A stretch of 64,000 bases of DNA from contig KV748224.1 of assembly GCA_001692895.1 (NCBI GenBank), forward strand, positions 558,001 through 622,000. Direction: 5' to 3'. Below, piece by piece: positions 9,491 through 23,600 of the stretch; the stretch's first letter is position 1, and each line of letters starts with the position of its first letter. The position numbers were made by a program, and so were the translations under genes. The DNA comes from Cenococcum geophilum 1.58. Taxonomy: Eukaryota; Ascomycota; Dothideomycetes; Gloniales; Gloniaceae. The notes beneath the pieces are model-generated. The model was given only the letters and a program-made list of their open reading frames with translations, ran no database searches and was not told the origin of the DNA.

Positions 9491-10398
9491 CAGCAGCGTC
9501 AGCAGCACCCCTACCTACACCCCTACCTACACTACGACCTACACTATAACCTATACCACAATCTACGCTAGTTAATTATATCCGATATACGAACCTAATA
9601 TCTAAACTAGGCTAATGGAATCACCCTAACCAACGAGACTACTACAGAGGATATCACCAATTATATTTACTTTAAAATTAATAAGTATACTAGCTACAAC
9701 TTTAAGAATAAAACCCTATAGGATTTATACCAAGAGGACTTTAATAATTTTAAGGTATAAATATTTAAGGACGCTAATAGGTCTGCAATTAAAAGACTTA
9801 AATAACTGCTCTAATGTAATGGAGTATAGGTCTTTAATAAAAAGAGTAAGTTAATACCATAAGCACTATACGACGTCGCTCACGAGGACGACTGTACGGA
9901 ATAGTTAGATGCAGAAATTCAGCTATATATTAACAGCGAAGGACCCTTTAATTCGTATGCTATTAACTATCGTCTTAAATTACGCCTACTTGCTACCACC
10001 CCTAGGACACCTTAACTACCTGCTGCGTCTATACCCTAGCAAGCTCCATCCACACAAGCTTTGTCCGCGCAATCTCCGTCTACACAAGCTCCGCCTACGC
10101 AAGCCCCATCTACACAAGCCCCGTCCACGTAAGCTCCGTTTACACAAGCTCCGCCTACACAAGCTCCGTCCGCGCAAGCTCCGCCTATATAAGCCTCGTC
10201 CGCACAAGCTCTATCCGCGCAAGCTCCGCCTACGCAAGCTCCGCCTACGCAAGCTCCATCTATAGAAGCTCCGCCTACGCAACCTCCGTCCGCACAAGCT
10301 CCGCCCGCGCAAGCTCCGCTAGCTTCACTTTCCCCCTTAATTAAAGCTAAGGACCTACGGCAGCCAAGCTTATATAAACCTCCGCAACCTACCCAGTA
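9490..10398 (+). pseudogene. gag-like protein with QAPPT repeats, RIP-damaged
   Basis: The plus frame reads QQRQQHPYLHPYL, then TEDITNYIYFKINKYTS, LYQEDFNNFKV, KRLKQLLQCNGVQV and YDVAHEDDCTEQLDAEI. A run of about nineteen five-residue repeats of the type QAPPT/QAPST follows, then KAKDLRQPSLYKPPQPTQ. About 300 codons with scattered Gln-to-stop changes. Acidic/basic helical N-terminal half plus Pro-rich tail would fit a structural Gag, but no zinc knuckle is visible. It has no pol downstream. Family not recognised. Confidence 0.55.
10030..10316 (+). repeat. 15-bp coding minisatellite (CAAGCTCCGCCTACG)
   Basis: About nineteen imperfect 15-bp units in the gag frame, each coding Gln-Ala-Pro-(Pro/Ser)-(Thr/Ala). 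Unit differences include non-RIP changes, so the array was already diverse before mutation. Confidence 0.88.
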
Positions 10399-10772
10399 AC
10401 AGCGCAACTCAGCTCTAGCTGTCTTAAATAACCTTCCTATAGCCGAGCTCCCCTTACCTACGAACGTCACTGTCTGCTACTTCCCCTGCAGATCTGCCAC
10501 GTCGAAAATTACGTTAATAGCGCGCCCTAAATGCTAGCGTGCTCCTCCCCCCCCTACGGCCTTTATAAGCTACGAATACTACATTAATAAAGTCTATATA
10601 TTAGTGGTTTTACGCATAAAGAAAGAACTGCTAGTATTGGAATATATAGATAGAGTCTACCGACTAAATAATTGTACCGTTACGCCTATAGTCCGTCTAA
10701 GCTGGCACCGTACTGCTATATACTTCTCCTTTATACTTTCTTACCTTCTTTCCTTTTTGTAAATGTCGCCAG

Positions 10773-10948
10773 TGTCTATATAAGTAGAGGTTACGTGGTT
10801 ATATCTCTAATTAGTCATCCTTACAGTGACTTATTAGCCCCCTATTTAGGCACCGCGATCCTTACAATCCTCTACAAGAGATACAAATAAATCAAAGAAC
10901 CTATTACCTTATATTGCAATTGCAGTACCCCCCCGGGTGATACCAATA
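10773..10948 (+). repeat. 3' LTR of the gag-only element
   Basis: 176 bp, matches 8902-9077; followed by the AGTCC duplication. Confidence 0.9.
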
Positions 10949-10953
10949 AGTCC

Positions 10954-11235
10954 TTTTTCTAGTACTTAATAGACTGTTATAATAGAACCTAGCGCTAGGT
11001 TTCTAAAGGTACGTAATTACTAATAAAATTAGCTTAAAGCTTCTTTAAGACTAAAAAGTAACCGTTTAGTAACTATCTAGTAATAGTCTAGTAGAGGTCT
11101 AAATATAGTAAAGGTAACTATTCTTAAAGGATACTACTGGGAATTTAGCCTTATGTACTAAAAAAAAATTTAAAAAAATCTTAAAAGTAGGCATACGCCG
11201 TGGGCACGAATTTTTTAATATAGTAGATACTAAAT
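10954..11235. other. AT-rich RIP-mutated spacer
   Basis: No recognisable frame. Ends with CTTAT, the left target duplication of Copia1. Confidence 0.4.
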
Positions 11236-11240
11236 CTTAT

Positions 11241-11486
11241 TATTAGTATGACTTTTACAACGTGTAGAATATATATATTACAATGATATGTACTATACGG
11301 TGTTGTAGATAAATAAATAATTCTCTAAGATCTACGCGTCGCAAGAGGTAAGGCTCGTCACGTGTTCTCCTGTGACCTCTGTCAACCAATTACGATTTTC
11401 TATACCCGGCATAGAAAATTGCCATTGGCTCGCTTACCACTAGCGCCTTAGCCGCCCTTACGATGTATCTAACACTTCTAGCTACA
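11241..11486 (-). repeat. 3' LTR of Copia1
   Basis: 246 bp; pairs with 30830-31075. Contains a palindromic module at 11394-11420 (GATTTTCTATACC and its complement). Confidence 0.92.
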
Positions 11487-11699
11487 CTAGGAATACTTTA
11501 AAAAACGTAAAGATCTGGTATCCTACAACTATGCAATTTAAAAATCCATATACGCACTTTTCCTTCCTTCCTTCCTTGCTATTATAGTATAGGTTATAAC
11601 AGTACCAGGTAGTGTTATAGGTATAGGTAGATTGCTATAGGTTGCCGTAGATTGCTGTAGATTGCGGTTACGTGACATAGAGATTATATACACCCTCTT

Positions 11700-13306
11700 T
11701 GCTATATTTACACGTTAATTAACTAGGTTGCTAATATAGTACACTCTACCTATTCTACTATCTTTAACTTAATTCGGTTTATATTAGTAAGTCGCTTAAG
11801 GGCTAATAATGGTTTACTTTTAGTCATAGCGTCTATAGGGTTACTATCTCCGTTAATCTATTTAACTTTCGCTATTTTATATCTTTTATATAACTAGCGT
11901 AGGCACATAATATTAATTATAAATCTCTTCTCTTATATAGTTCCTAGTTTAATAAGGCATTTATAAATTAACTTAGAATTAATATAAAGAATAAGTAGTA
12001 GGCTAATATTAAGTTGTAATTCGACTATAGCTTTAATTGCAGCGCTAATATTAAAACTATAGGCTATAGCATATAATTCAGAGGCTAGTACGCTTTTAGT
12101 AATTCTCTTACACTTAACTAAGGACTAGTAGACAATATTCGCCTTATTTAATAAGTCTGCTAGTACTAGGATATATCCAATCTATAATAAGAGGTCTTTA
12201 TTATTTACGAATAAGGAATTAGTAAATATAAGTAGTTAAAGTGTTTTTATATTAAGCTTAATAAAGCTTAAGCCTCTTATTAAGTTCTTAATTTACCACT
12301 AGATTCTCTTATTAAGTAGTTTTACGTCTTTCTCGTTAGGGTTAATCACTTAGGCAGCGTAGGATAAATTAAAAGAAGCTTTAGGCTGGCATACGGACGC
12401 AATATAAGCTCCTCTTACTTATTAGGCAATATATTGGTCCTTAGGTATAAGTACTATATAAATAGTACCTCTGGAACTGGTTGTTATAGTAGCTTCCTTA
12501 ATATTAATAAGGGTTAAGTTCTGGCATTAGCGCTCTTATATAAGCGTAATTACATAATCCTATTATTAGACAATGCCCCCGTTAAACTTAATTGGGTATT
12601 CCAGTATAAGTTACTCGCGTTCTTTAGTTAGGAACTTAGCTTTCTTAATCTTCTCCTATTCCAAAGTTGTAAAAACTAAGTTAGCTAGTAGGAGGGTATT
12701 ATTAGTCTATAAACTAACTATTCTGAAACTTATAGGGTTATTAAGGTAAAGTAGGTAAGGGTTATAAGTAGATTGGCTTATATTTAGTTCTTTAATATAG
12801 TAGTTATAGTAAGTCTTAAACCAATAATTGCCTACCTTAGGAATGCCGTATAAAGGTCTAACGACCTTTAAAATTGTGCCTTATAAGACTCTAAGTGCTA
12901 TACTAAGTTCAAAAGGTGCTTTAATATAAAAGTCTCGGTTTAGTTTTATAGTTAATTATATATAGGCCTATAAAATATCTTATAAGTAGAGATATGTACT
13001 ATCGTTCTAAGTTATAGCTGTAATGCAAAGAATAAGGCGTTAGCTGACTCGTTAAATTATAGATAATTAGGTTAGTATGAGGTCTTTCTCTAGGTTATTA
13101 TAGGCCTATATAACTAGTCTTAACTTCTTAAAGGCTTTACTAGTACCGGGGTTCTTAATCTTATTAACAAATCTAGAGTTAAATACTTTATTGGATTTTA
13201 TAGTATATCCTTAGGGTTAACTAATTTAAAAACTCCTTTTTTAAGTAATCCCTTAATCTCCTTTTAGCGTAATACTATAAACTAATTAGGATTTATAAGT
13301 TAATTA
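11700..13306 (-). pseudogene. Copia1 reverse transcriptase and RNase H part
   Basis: Continuation of the Copia1 polyprotein beyond the G1 insertion. Reading from 13306 leftward: KEIKGLLKKGVFKLVNP opens the RT, LNKRIQWQIKNLIRGL and LLIFTNSLFVNNKDL follow. The RNase H block is KCKRITKSVLASELYAIA, then LKRLININRIKLKIVE. These are characteristic of fungal copia Pol proteins that copy RNA into DNA and degrade the template. The Asp in the TDSSF-like block reads as Asn; many Gln codons are stops. Inactive. Confidence 0.85.
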
Positions 13307-13311
13307 TTATC

Positions 13312-13498
13312 TGTCACAGTGCTGCAATAAAGTAGACTAAATAACTACGTTATGGTATAAAGAGGGGAAGAAGGTGGAAAGGGGGTATTATATATAAATA
13401 GTAGGGCCGGCCGCTAAGTCGCTAGTAGTAGGCTAGCTAACAGTAGGGAACAGTACAAGATAGTATAAAATAGTATACGTTAGGTCAGTGCCGTAATA
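13312..13498 (-). repeat. 3' LTR of G1
   Basis: 187 bp in reverse orientation to G2's LTRs. The adjoining GTACTCCTTTCCTCTAGA (13499-13516) is the complement of a polypurine tract. Confidence 0.92.
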
Positions 13499-13827
13499 GT
13501 ACTCCTTTCCTCTAGATGGTTTGGTCCCTAAACTAAATAGATAACTTAAAAATAGGTAGTATATGGGGTTGCCTATTTTCTACCACAAAGATATTAGTTC
13601 CGCTTACCGCCCTTAACTAAGCTAATGGCGATTTTCTATGCCGGGCATGGAAAATCCTAATTGGTTAGTTTAGTAAGTAAGGTTAGCAGAACTCTATACC
13701 GCCACCTAAATTGGTCCATATGGCGTTTCTTAGTAAGAATTTGGCTAATTAGATAACTTTAACCGCTGGTTAAAGTTCCATAACATCTTAACCACCATAA
13801 ATTTTAATGTAGTGGTTGGCCGCGACC

Positions 13828-16800
13828 TTAGCGTGACTTTTCCTTATCTTGTGCCTAGTCTGGGGGTTTTAGCTTCTTAGGGTATTACTTATAAAAGCGC
13901 TATATAGCTTATTCGCAACCCTTTAGGTCTTCCTCTAGCTACTAGGTTATATCCTTATAATATTTCCATTTAATCTTATAAGTTAGGCCCTAGGGGTCTT
14001 TATTATATATATTAAGGATTTTTTTAAACTCCTATTTGTCTTCTATATTACCATTATTATCTCTCTCTGCTACTTATCCTTATATATTACGGCGCTCTAC
14101 GGTATTAATATTTGCTTAGCCAGGGATCTCTTTAGCAGCCTAGAGGCGGACCTTAGATATATAAAAGGATTTATTTACTTAGATATAGTCCAGGAGGTCT
14201 ACTATAACTGCCCCTTAGTATACTGCAAGTACGGGGTATAGGCCATCCCATTTATTATTCTATTTCTTCTTAAGTTTATTTATCTTTATATTTTCTAAGC
14301 TAACTATAACTATATTACCTTTATAGAATAACGCGCTCTTATCCCTATAGGTATTAGTATTATCTTTATAGCATTACTATAAAATCTAGGCTAGGGCCTT
14401 AAGCTGTATTAATATCCGCTTAAAGCGGTTAGCTATAGAATCTGCGCAGAAGAACTCCTTCTTTACTTATGCTAATAGTGTTAATAAGCGGGGGCCAGCA
14501 GGCTTAATTCTAAGGTAAAGATTAAAGCTATAATTTATAAAAAATGGGGAGATACCTATACTCTTATTAACTTGGTTATTCGTAGTAAACTTAGTAAGCG
14601 GTAGGTAGTTAACCTAGTTATCCTATATAAAGCTAACAAAAGTATAAAGGTATTTATTTATAGCGGCGTTAATAATTTTAGTTTAGCCGTTCGTTTCTAG
14701 GTACTAGGCTAAGCTTAGTTATAAGATTGTCTTAAGGCGTTTACTTAGTTATTGCTAGAAGTTACTAATAAATTATATACCGTAATTAGAGATAATCGTG
14801 CTTAGTGCACTATAGAGCTTATATACGTTATTAACAAAGCTATTAACTAACTCCTCTATTAAGAGTCCTATTACTAAAATAAGGTATTATATTTTAGTTA
14901 GGCGGTCTATAATAATAAGGATATATTTATATACCTTACCGTAGCGTTAGTATACTAGCAGCGTTATAATATAGTTAATTAAGATATTGGTCTATAGGCG
15001 GGNAGGNAATTTTAGTAGCTTTAAGAAACTAGGAGGGGTAAAATAGGGGGTCTTAGTATAAAAGTATAGGGTATAGTCTTTAACGAAGGTAGCTATAAAC
15101 TAGGAGATTCCTAGCCACCAGTATATTTAGTTTAAGAGGTTAAGAGTTTTAACTTAGCTAGGGTAACTAACAGGGCCGCTATTATAAGAGCGATAGGTAA
15201 CTTCTAGGTAAAGGTCTAGGGCGTTAGGGATAAAAAGATATTAGCAGAAGTAGATCTGTCTGTTAACAATACTGCATTCTAACTTATTATAATAGAGTAA
15301 TTTCCTAATTTTCTTTAGCTAATGGTAAGCTTTCCGATTATATAGGGCTGCCACTATATCTCTTACAAGTTCGTTCTCCTAGTATCTTAGCCAGATTAAC
15401 TTATCTAGTAACTTTTCAACTATTTTAGGGTCTAAAGTAGCTATAAACTCTACGTTGTTAGAGTTATAGGACTTATATAGTAATTCTTTTAAGATTATAG
15501 GGTTAACTTTCTAGGGCGGTATAATAACTTAGGCTCGGTAGTAGAGGCGTTTATTATTAGCGTCCTTAGGCCTTATTCTTAGTAGCTAGCTTAGGGCGTT
15601 AGGGAGCGTGGCTTTACTGCTAGGTTTATATATAATTATAAAGTTAAACTATAAAAGGAACTCTACCTACTAGACTTAGCACTAGTTTAGCTACTTAGTA
15701 GTTATAAACGTTTATAAGTTTTTATAGTTAGTAATAATTTTAAACGGCTCCTTAGTCCCTTACAGCTTAGGACGCTATTCCTCTAAAGCCTTAATAATAG
15801 CTAGGAGTTCTTTATTATAAATCTTATAGTTATATTTTAGCGCGAAGTACTTTATAGAGAAGAATGCGACCGGTTTTAATTTTCTATTATTATTATACTA
15901 GAAAAGGACTCCGCTAGAAGCCTAATTTAATATATTTATCTCTACTACTGTTTTCTTTATATAGTTATAGTATGCTAGTACTAGTGCTAAAGTAAAGGCT
16001 TCCTTAAGGGCCTTAAACGATTTAGCTTATTTTAGTCCCCATAGCCATCCGATATCCTTCTTTAGAAGTTTTATTATAGGTATAGCAATAGTAGAGTAGC
16101 CTTAGATAAATCGTTAGTAGAAGTTCGCGAAGCTAAGAAATTGTTATAGTTCTTTAATTAATATTAGGTCCTTCTATTCCTATAAGGCCTATATCTTCTT
16201 AGGGTTTATAGTTATACCATTAATTAAAATAATTAAGCCAAGGTATTTTATTTTAGTAGAGTAGAACTTAGACTTATTAATATTAATTTAAAGTCCAGCA
16301 TTACCAAATCTTTAGATAACTTTATTTATATACTTAGTATGCTTAGCGCGTGTTTTAGAAAAAATAAGGACGTTATTAAGGTAGGCAGTATAGTAGTTAT
16401 TAAGGGCGTTATATAGAATATAGTTAATATAGTTTTAAAATATAGCGGGTGCGTTATAGAGGCTAAATAGTATAACTAGTATCTTATAGAGTCCAAACCG
16501 GGTAATAAATACTATAAGCTACTTATAGCCCTCTATAATCCAAATCCAGTTAAACGCAGTAATTATATTAAGTTTAGTAAAGTACTTAGCGCTATAAAGT
16601 GCGTTAAGTGTCTTACGGATTAATAATAGTAGGTATTAATTCTTAATAGTAACTATATTTAGGCCTTAGTAGTTATAGTAGATTTATATACTACCACTAG
16701 GCTTAGTAGCGAGGAGGAGTAGTATAGCAGCTAGTAAGGTTAATTTGCGGATAAAACCCTTATCTAGCATCTTATTAATCTACTTCTTTATATACCTAAG

Positions 16801-17294
16801 TTTAGTAGGTAAGGGTAGTCTATTTTTATAGTATAGGGCCTAGTTTCTGGGGGTAATCTTAATTTTATAGTCCTATGGTTAGTAAGGGGGCAGCTTATCT
16901 ATATTCTTAGGGAAGAAGTACTTAATATATTTACTAAACTCCTTTAGTAGGCGTTATAGAATATCTTTATAGGTTAATCCTGGTTTGCCTTTTAGGAATT
17001 TTTTAATATTAGTATCGACTATCTTCCAATATAAAAGCTCGGGTTTAGTTTTTAAATTTGTCTTAAGGAAGTTATAGAAATAGGGGGGGAGCGCTTTATA
17101 GGCTTTCTTTATTATATAGTTGCCTTCTACTAGCCAGTAGAAAGACCTTTCTAATAGGTTTAGTACTTCTATTAGGCCTATAGGCAGCTTTTTAAGTAGC
17201 TATTAGTACTTATCTTATTTAATTAGTTCTACTAGCTCCGCTATATAGATCCTTATTACCTTTACGTCTTTTTATTTATAGAACTAGGTAAAAT
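13828..17294 (-). pseudogene. G1 gag-pol, 3' half (RT end, RNase H, integrase, chromodomain)
   Basis: Same protein as G2's pol C-terminal half, read on the minus strand; stop equivalent at 13828-13830 (context KEKSR). The chromodomain-like end lies around 14000-14100, the integrase core around 14400-15300 and the RNase H region around 15600-16000. RT lies upstream to the G2 junction. Contains two ambiguous bases near 15003. Broken by many RIP stops. Confidence 0.82.
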
Positions 17295-17481
17295 TGTTAC
17301 AGCACTAACCTAACGTATACTGTTTTATACTATCTTGTACTATTCCCTACTATTAGCTAGCCCACCACTAGCGACTTAGCGGCCGGCCCTACTATTTATA
17401 TACAATACCCCCTTTCTACCTTCTTCCCCTCTTTATACTACAACGTAGTTATTTAGTCTACTTTATTATAGCACTGTAACA
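17295..17481 (+). repeat. 5' LTR of G2
   Basis: 187 bp, TGTTACAGCAC to CTGTAACA. It differs from 24024-24210 at about 15 sites, all transitions by my count. Confidence 0.93.
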
Positions 17482-17670
17482 GTTTATGGTATTTTTAATT
17501 TACGCCCCGTTGTGATTACTAATTCCCTATACCCTAGCCAATTAACCTCTACCCTAGAGCAATCGCGACCTATATACGCCTCTACTAAAACCAATATATT
17601 TCTAGTACAGTCCTAGAATAATCCTTAGTTTTTATCTAGTGCCTAGATAGGCGACATTAACGACGCCAAA

Positions 17671-20600
17671 ATGGCCGAAACTTAGAACCCCCACAACGTT
17701 TTCGCAGATCTATTTATAGAGACATACCCTAATATCGCGTAGATAATCCGCCGCTCCCTACTATACCCTAAGACCTTTAAGCCTAGTAAAGCTTACCTTA
17801 CTCTTATTAACTATACTAATAAGTTCCTTAACAATATTAAAGTAGGACTATAGTATATATATAATATAAACACCGCTAATAAAAAAGCTAACAAAAACCT
17901 TAGTGCCCTTATTGCTTCTTAGATAGGAACTATTAACTCCTAGGTAGAGACTATTACCGTTCTAAAACAATTAACCCCTATAATAATGGTAGTAACCTAG
18001 CAGAAAAAACGGAGATCTAAAGACCCGCTAATATTTAGCGGAAAAGGCACCCCGCTAGAATGATAAGCTAATTTTAAAACCTGGTATATTAAGATTAAGG
18101 GAGTCTTTAACCGGGACTAGGACTACTTTAATATAGTTTAGTCCTAGATCCTTTATATCTCGGATATACTAGAGGATAAGGCCTATAAGTTTATTAAGTA
18201 GGGCCTAGAGCTTATATATAAGAACCCAAATAATATATCTACGTGGAAATGGCCTACTAAGGAAGATATACTTAAAGACCTTATTACCTACTATGAGGTC
18301 CTTAATATAACCTAGGTTGTAAAGAATAAGCTTAACTATTTCCCCTAAGGCGAGTGTAATTACTAATCCTAAAAGGGAGAGCTTAATAAGCTAATGGTCT
18401 GCGCTAAGAAGATAAATAAATAGAAGGTAGACCTACTCTAAAAGTTTATCTCTCTAAAAATAAAAGAGCTAGTACTTAAACTAGCCCACGAAATTAATAA
18501 CAGCGACTATATAGGTTGGAGTAAGTAGATAGATATATTCGCTAAAAACCTCGCGAACTATATACACTAAGCCAACCTTAAGAAGAACGCTAACTACCGC
18601 CTACCCACCTAAGCCCCTGCCCCTATGTTAACCCCAACCCTAGTAGTAACTGGAGAACCCATAGACCTTAATAGAATCTTAGATATAGAGTATAAGCGCC
18701 ACGTTAATAATAGACTATACCTTACCTATAGCCTATTTGGCCACTAAAAGGATGCCTATAACCCCGCTAAGATAGTAAACCCAGTCCTAATACTACCCTG
18801 TTAAATAACGCGAACAAATAACCGCGGACGCGGTAATTATAAAGTCTATTATAGACGCGGCAACCGCGGAGCCTATTATAGCCGCGGTAGATAACCCCCC
18901 CCCCTTTAACCCTATAGCTTAGTTACTCTAAACTATACCCTATATAGGAGCCTAACCCGTTAATAACGCCTAGTATTAGCGACTTTGCGCTAGCGAATAT
19001 AAATATAGCCACGTTGTTAGTAAGGTATTGTTTTTCTATACCCTAACTAAAATAAAGATAAACACTGCTAGCTAAACGGATACTAGACCGCCCCACCAAG
19101 ATAGCCCTATACCCCAGTTATTAAAAGGTAGACCCTTAGACTAAGTTGCGCCTAAGGGTCTAAACTATATAAGGAGGAAGACGAGAAGATTAGGTCCCTA
19201 TTACTAGATTAATTAATCCTTTCTATTAGTAAACTGCTACTTAATCTTAGATTAGCAAACAGTAATAAGAAATTAATCCTTATTTAAACCTAACTCTCCT
19301 TATTGCGTAACTTATACCCTTAAGTTTATATTAATATAGTAAGCCTAGTAGACTCTAGTAGTACTATAATAGTATTTACCGATGTAGAGTCTATTATAAG
19401 AAAGTATAACGTTATAATTAAAAGGCTGCTAGTACCTAGGCCACTATGCCTCGTAGATGGTATCCTAACTTCACTTATTACGGACTACTTCACCGCCTAA
19501 ATATTAATTGGCCTCTATACTAAAGCTATGCTCTTTTTTATTACTAAACTCTTACCTATTACCCTAATTATCCTAGGTATGCCCTGGCTTTAGAAGCACG
19601 AGCCCTATTTTAGCTTTAGGAAACTTAAGATCTGCTTTAACTTAGACTACTACTCTAGGCACTGCCTCCTATAGGGGATAGCCGACGTTAGTAGGGACGC
19701 CCTATATAGATACTTAGCACTACTAAGCCTAGTGCCTAGGACTATATATAAAGCCCTAATAGTAGAAGACGTTCCTAATAAAGGGGAGCCTGTATAGCTG
19801 CAAAGAAACGAGATAGTGGAAGACTGGACTAACCTAGCACTTAAGACCAAAATGATGGGCTAGCCAGCCCTACTAAGACCAAGGAAAAAGGTCTGCTTTG
19901 CGCCGCTACTACTAAGAAACTAACCCTAACCTAGGTATTATTTAAACCCTAGCCGCCTAGCCTAATACCTAGAACTAAGCCATATGCTATATACGTACAC
20001 TACAGCTCGCGTTATAGTAAGGACTGGCTATAGAACTACCAAGACCCAGATAATAGAAACCGCGCTACTATAACGCCTAACCTTATACCCGTCTCCCGCG
20101 CGTACCATATAGGGCCGCCGCCTTATTTCCGCCCCCCTGGGCTGACTAAGCTGTACTAGCCTAGCCGTAGTACTAGAGAGCCAGATATGCCCTAACCTGG
20201 ACGATATTAAATACACCTATGCTATTAATTTTACCCAGTTCTGTAAATAAAAAGATATAAAGGTGATAAGGATCTATATAGCGGAGCTAGTAAAACTAGT
20301 TAAATAAGATAAGCACCGATAGCTGCTTAAAGAGCTGCCTATAGGCCTAATAGAAGTACTGAACCTATTAGAAAGGTCTTTCTACTAGCTAGTGGAAGGC
20401 GACTATATAATAAAGGAAGCCCGTAAAGCGCTCCCCCCCTATTTCTATAACTTCCTTAAGATAAATCTAAAAACTAAACCCAAGCTTTTATGTTAGAAGA
20501 TAGTTAACACTAATATTAAAAAATTCCTAAAAGGTAAACCAGGATTAACCCGTAAAGATATTCTATAACGCCTACTAAAGGAGTTTAGTAAATATATTAA

Positions 20601-23600
20601 GCACTTCTTCCCTAAAAACGTAGATAAGCTGCCCTCTTACCAACCATAGGACTATAAAATTAAGATTACCCCCAGAAACTAGGCCCCGTACTATAAAAAT
20701 AGACTACTTTTACCTACTAAACTTAGGTGTATAAAAAAGTGGATTAATAAGATACTAGATAAGGGTTTTATCCGCGAATTAACCTTACTAGCTGCTGTAC
20801 TACTCCTCCTCGCTACTAAGCCTAGCGGCGGTGTATAAATCTACTATAACTACTAAGGCCTAAATATAGTTACTATTAAGAATTAATACCTACTACTACT
20901 AATCTATAAGACATTTAACGCACTTTGTGGCGCTAAGTACTTTACTAAACTTAATATAATTGCTATGTTTAACCGGATCCGGATTGCGGAGGGCTATAAG
21001 TGGCTTATAGTATTTATTACCTAGTTTGGACTTTATAAGATACTAGTTACACTATTTAGCCTCTATAATGCACCCGCTATATTCTAGAACTATATTAATT
21101 ATATTCTATATAACGCCCTTAATAACTACTATACTGCCTACCTTAATGATATCCTTATCTTTTCTAAAATATACGCCGAGCATACTAAGCATATAAATGA
21201 AGTTATTTAAAGACTTAGTAATGCTGGACTTTAGATTAATATTAATAAGTCTAAGTTCTACTCTACTAAAATAAAATACCTCGGCTTAATTATCTTAACT
21301 AATGGTATAACTATAGACCCTAAGAAGATACAGGCCTTATAGGAATGGAAGAACCCGACATTAATTAAAGAACTATAATAATTTCTTAGCTTCGCGAACT
21401 TCTACTAACGATTTATCTAAGGCTACTCTGCTATTGCTATACCTATAATAAAACTTCTAAAGAAGGATATTAGATAGCTATGGGGACTAAAATAAGCTAA
21501 ATCGTTTAAGGCCCTTAAGGGAGCCTTTACTTTAGCACTAGTATTAGCATACTATAACTATATAAAGAAAACAATAGTAGAGACAGACGTATTAAATTAG
21601 GCTTTTAGTGGAGTCCTTTTCTAATATAATAATAACGGAAAATTAAGACTGGTTGCATTCTTCTCTATAAAATACTCCGCGCTAGAATATAACTATAAGA
21701 TCTATAACAAAGAACTCCTAGCTATTATTAAGGCTTTAAAGGAATGGCGTCCTAAGCTATAAGGGACTAAAAAGCCGTTTAAAATTATTACCAACTATAA
21801 AAACCTATAGACGTTTATAACTACTAAGCAGCTAAACTAGCGCCAAGTCTGGTAGGTAAAGTTCCTTTTATAGTTTAACTTTATAATTATATATAGACCT
21901 AGTAGCAAAGCTACGCTCCCTAACGCCCTAAGCCGGCTACTAGGAATAAGGCCTAAGAATACTAATAACAAACGCCTCCGCTATTAAGCCTAAGTCATTA
22001 TACCGCCCTAAAAAGTTAACCCTATAATTTTAGAAGAATTACTATATAAGTCCTGTAACTCTAATAACGCAAAATTTATAGCCGCTCTAGACCCTAAAAT
22101 AGCTAAAAAGTTACTAGATAAGTTAATCTGGCTAGGATACTAGGAGAATAAACTCGTAAGAGATATAGTAGCAGCCCTGCGTAATTAAAAAGCTCGCTAT
22201 TAACTAAAGAAAATTAGGAAATTACTCTGTTGTAATAAGTTAGAATATAGTATTGTTAACGAATAGATCTACTTTTACTAATATCTCTTTATCTTTAACG
22301 CCCTAGACCTCTACCTAGAAGTTACCTATTGCTCTTATAGTAGCGGCCCCGCTAGTTACCTTAGCCGGGTTAAGACTCTTAACCTCTTAAACCAAATATA
22401 CTAGTGGCTAAGAATCTCCTAGTTCACGGCTACCTTTGTTAAAGACTATACCCTATACTTTCGCACTAAGACCCCCTATTCTACCCCGCCTGGTTTCCTA
22501 AAGCTACTAGAATTACCTACCCGCCTATGGACCAATATCTTAATTAACTATATTATAACGCTGCTAGTATACTAACGCTACGGTAAGGTATATAAATATA
22601 TCCTTATTATTATGGACCGCCTAACTAAAATATAATACCTTGTTCTAATAACAGGACTCTTAATAGAGGAGTTAGTTAATAGCTTTGTTAATAATATATA
22701 TAAGCTCTACGGTATACTAAGCACGATTATCTCCAATTACAGCATATAATTTATTAGCAACTTCTGGCAACAACTAAGTAAACGCCTTAAAACAACCTTG
22801 TGACTAAGCTTAGCCTAGTACCCAGAAACGGACGGCTAAACCGAAATTATTAACGCCGCCGTAAATAAATACCTTTATGCTTTTGTTAGCTTTATATAGG
22901 ACGACTAGGTTAACTACCTGCCGCTTATTAAGTTTACTATAAATAACCAAGTTAATAAGAGCATAGGTATCTCCCCGTTTTTTGCAAACTATGGCTTTAA
23001 CCCTTACCTTAGAATTAAGCCTACTAGTCTCTGCCTACTAATACTATTAGTATAAGCAAAGAAGGAATTCTTCCGCATAGACTCTATAGCCAACCGCTTT
23101 AAGCGGATATTAATATAGCTTAAGGCCCTAGCCTAGATTTTATAGTAACGCTATAAAGATAATGCTAATACCTATAGGGACGAGAGCGCGTTATTCTATA
23201 AAGGTAATATAGTTATAGTTAGCTTAGAAAATATAAAGATAAATAGACCTAAGAAGAAATAGGACAATAAATGGGACGGCCTGTACCCTATACTCATAGT
23301 ATATTAAGGGGTAGTTGTAGTAGACCTCCTAGACCACATCTAAGTAAATAAATCCTTTTATATATCTAAGGTCCGCCTCTAGGCTACTAAAGAGATCTCT
23401 GGCTAAGTAAATATTAATACTATAAAGCGCTGTAATATATAAGGACAAGTGGTAGAGAGAGATAATAACGGTAATATAGAAGATAAATGGGAGTTTGAGA
23501 AAATCCTTAATATACATAATAAAGACCCCTAGGGCCTAACTTATAAGATTAAATGGAAATATTATAAGGATATAACCTAGCAGCTAGAGGAAGACCTAAA

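Larger units (their letters stand above)
8902..10948 (+). mobile_element. Small gag-only LTR retrotransposon (non-autonomous, copia-like)
   Basis: Two 176-bp LTRs bound by TG and CA/TA, flanked by the exact 5-bp duplication AGTCC (8897-8901 and 10949-10953). The 1.7-kb interior has a gag-like frame but no protease, integrase or reverse transcriptase. The bases after the 5' LTR (CTAATTAGT) equal those of Copia1 and Copia2, suggesting the same priming tRNA and a copia-type helper. Confidence 0.88.

Noticed and set aside
10030-10316. CRISPR-like array
   Set aside because: Regular 15-bp units without unique spacers, inside a coding frame; this is a eukaryotic minisatellite.
10016-10470. Minus-strand frames of 63 and 144 codons, Cys/Gly/Ala-repeat proteins
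   Set aside because: They are mirror images of the 15-bp minisatellite in the plus-strand gag frame; the repeat keeps several frames open.
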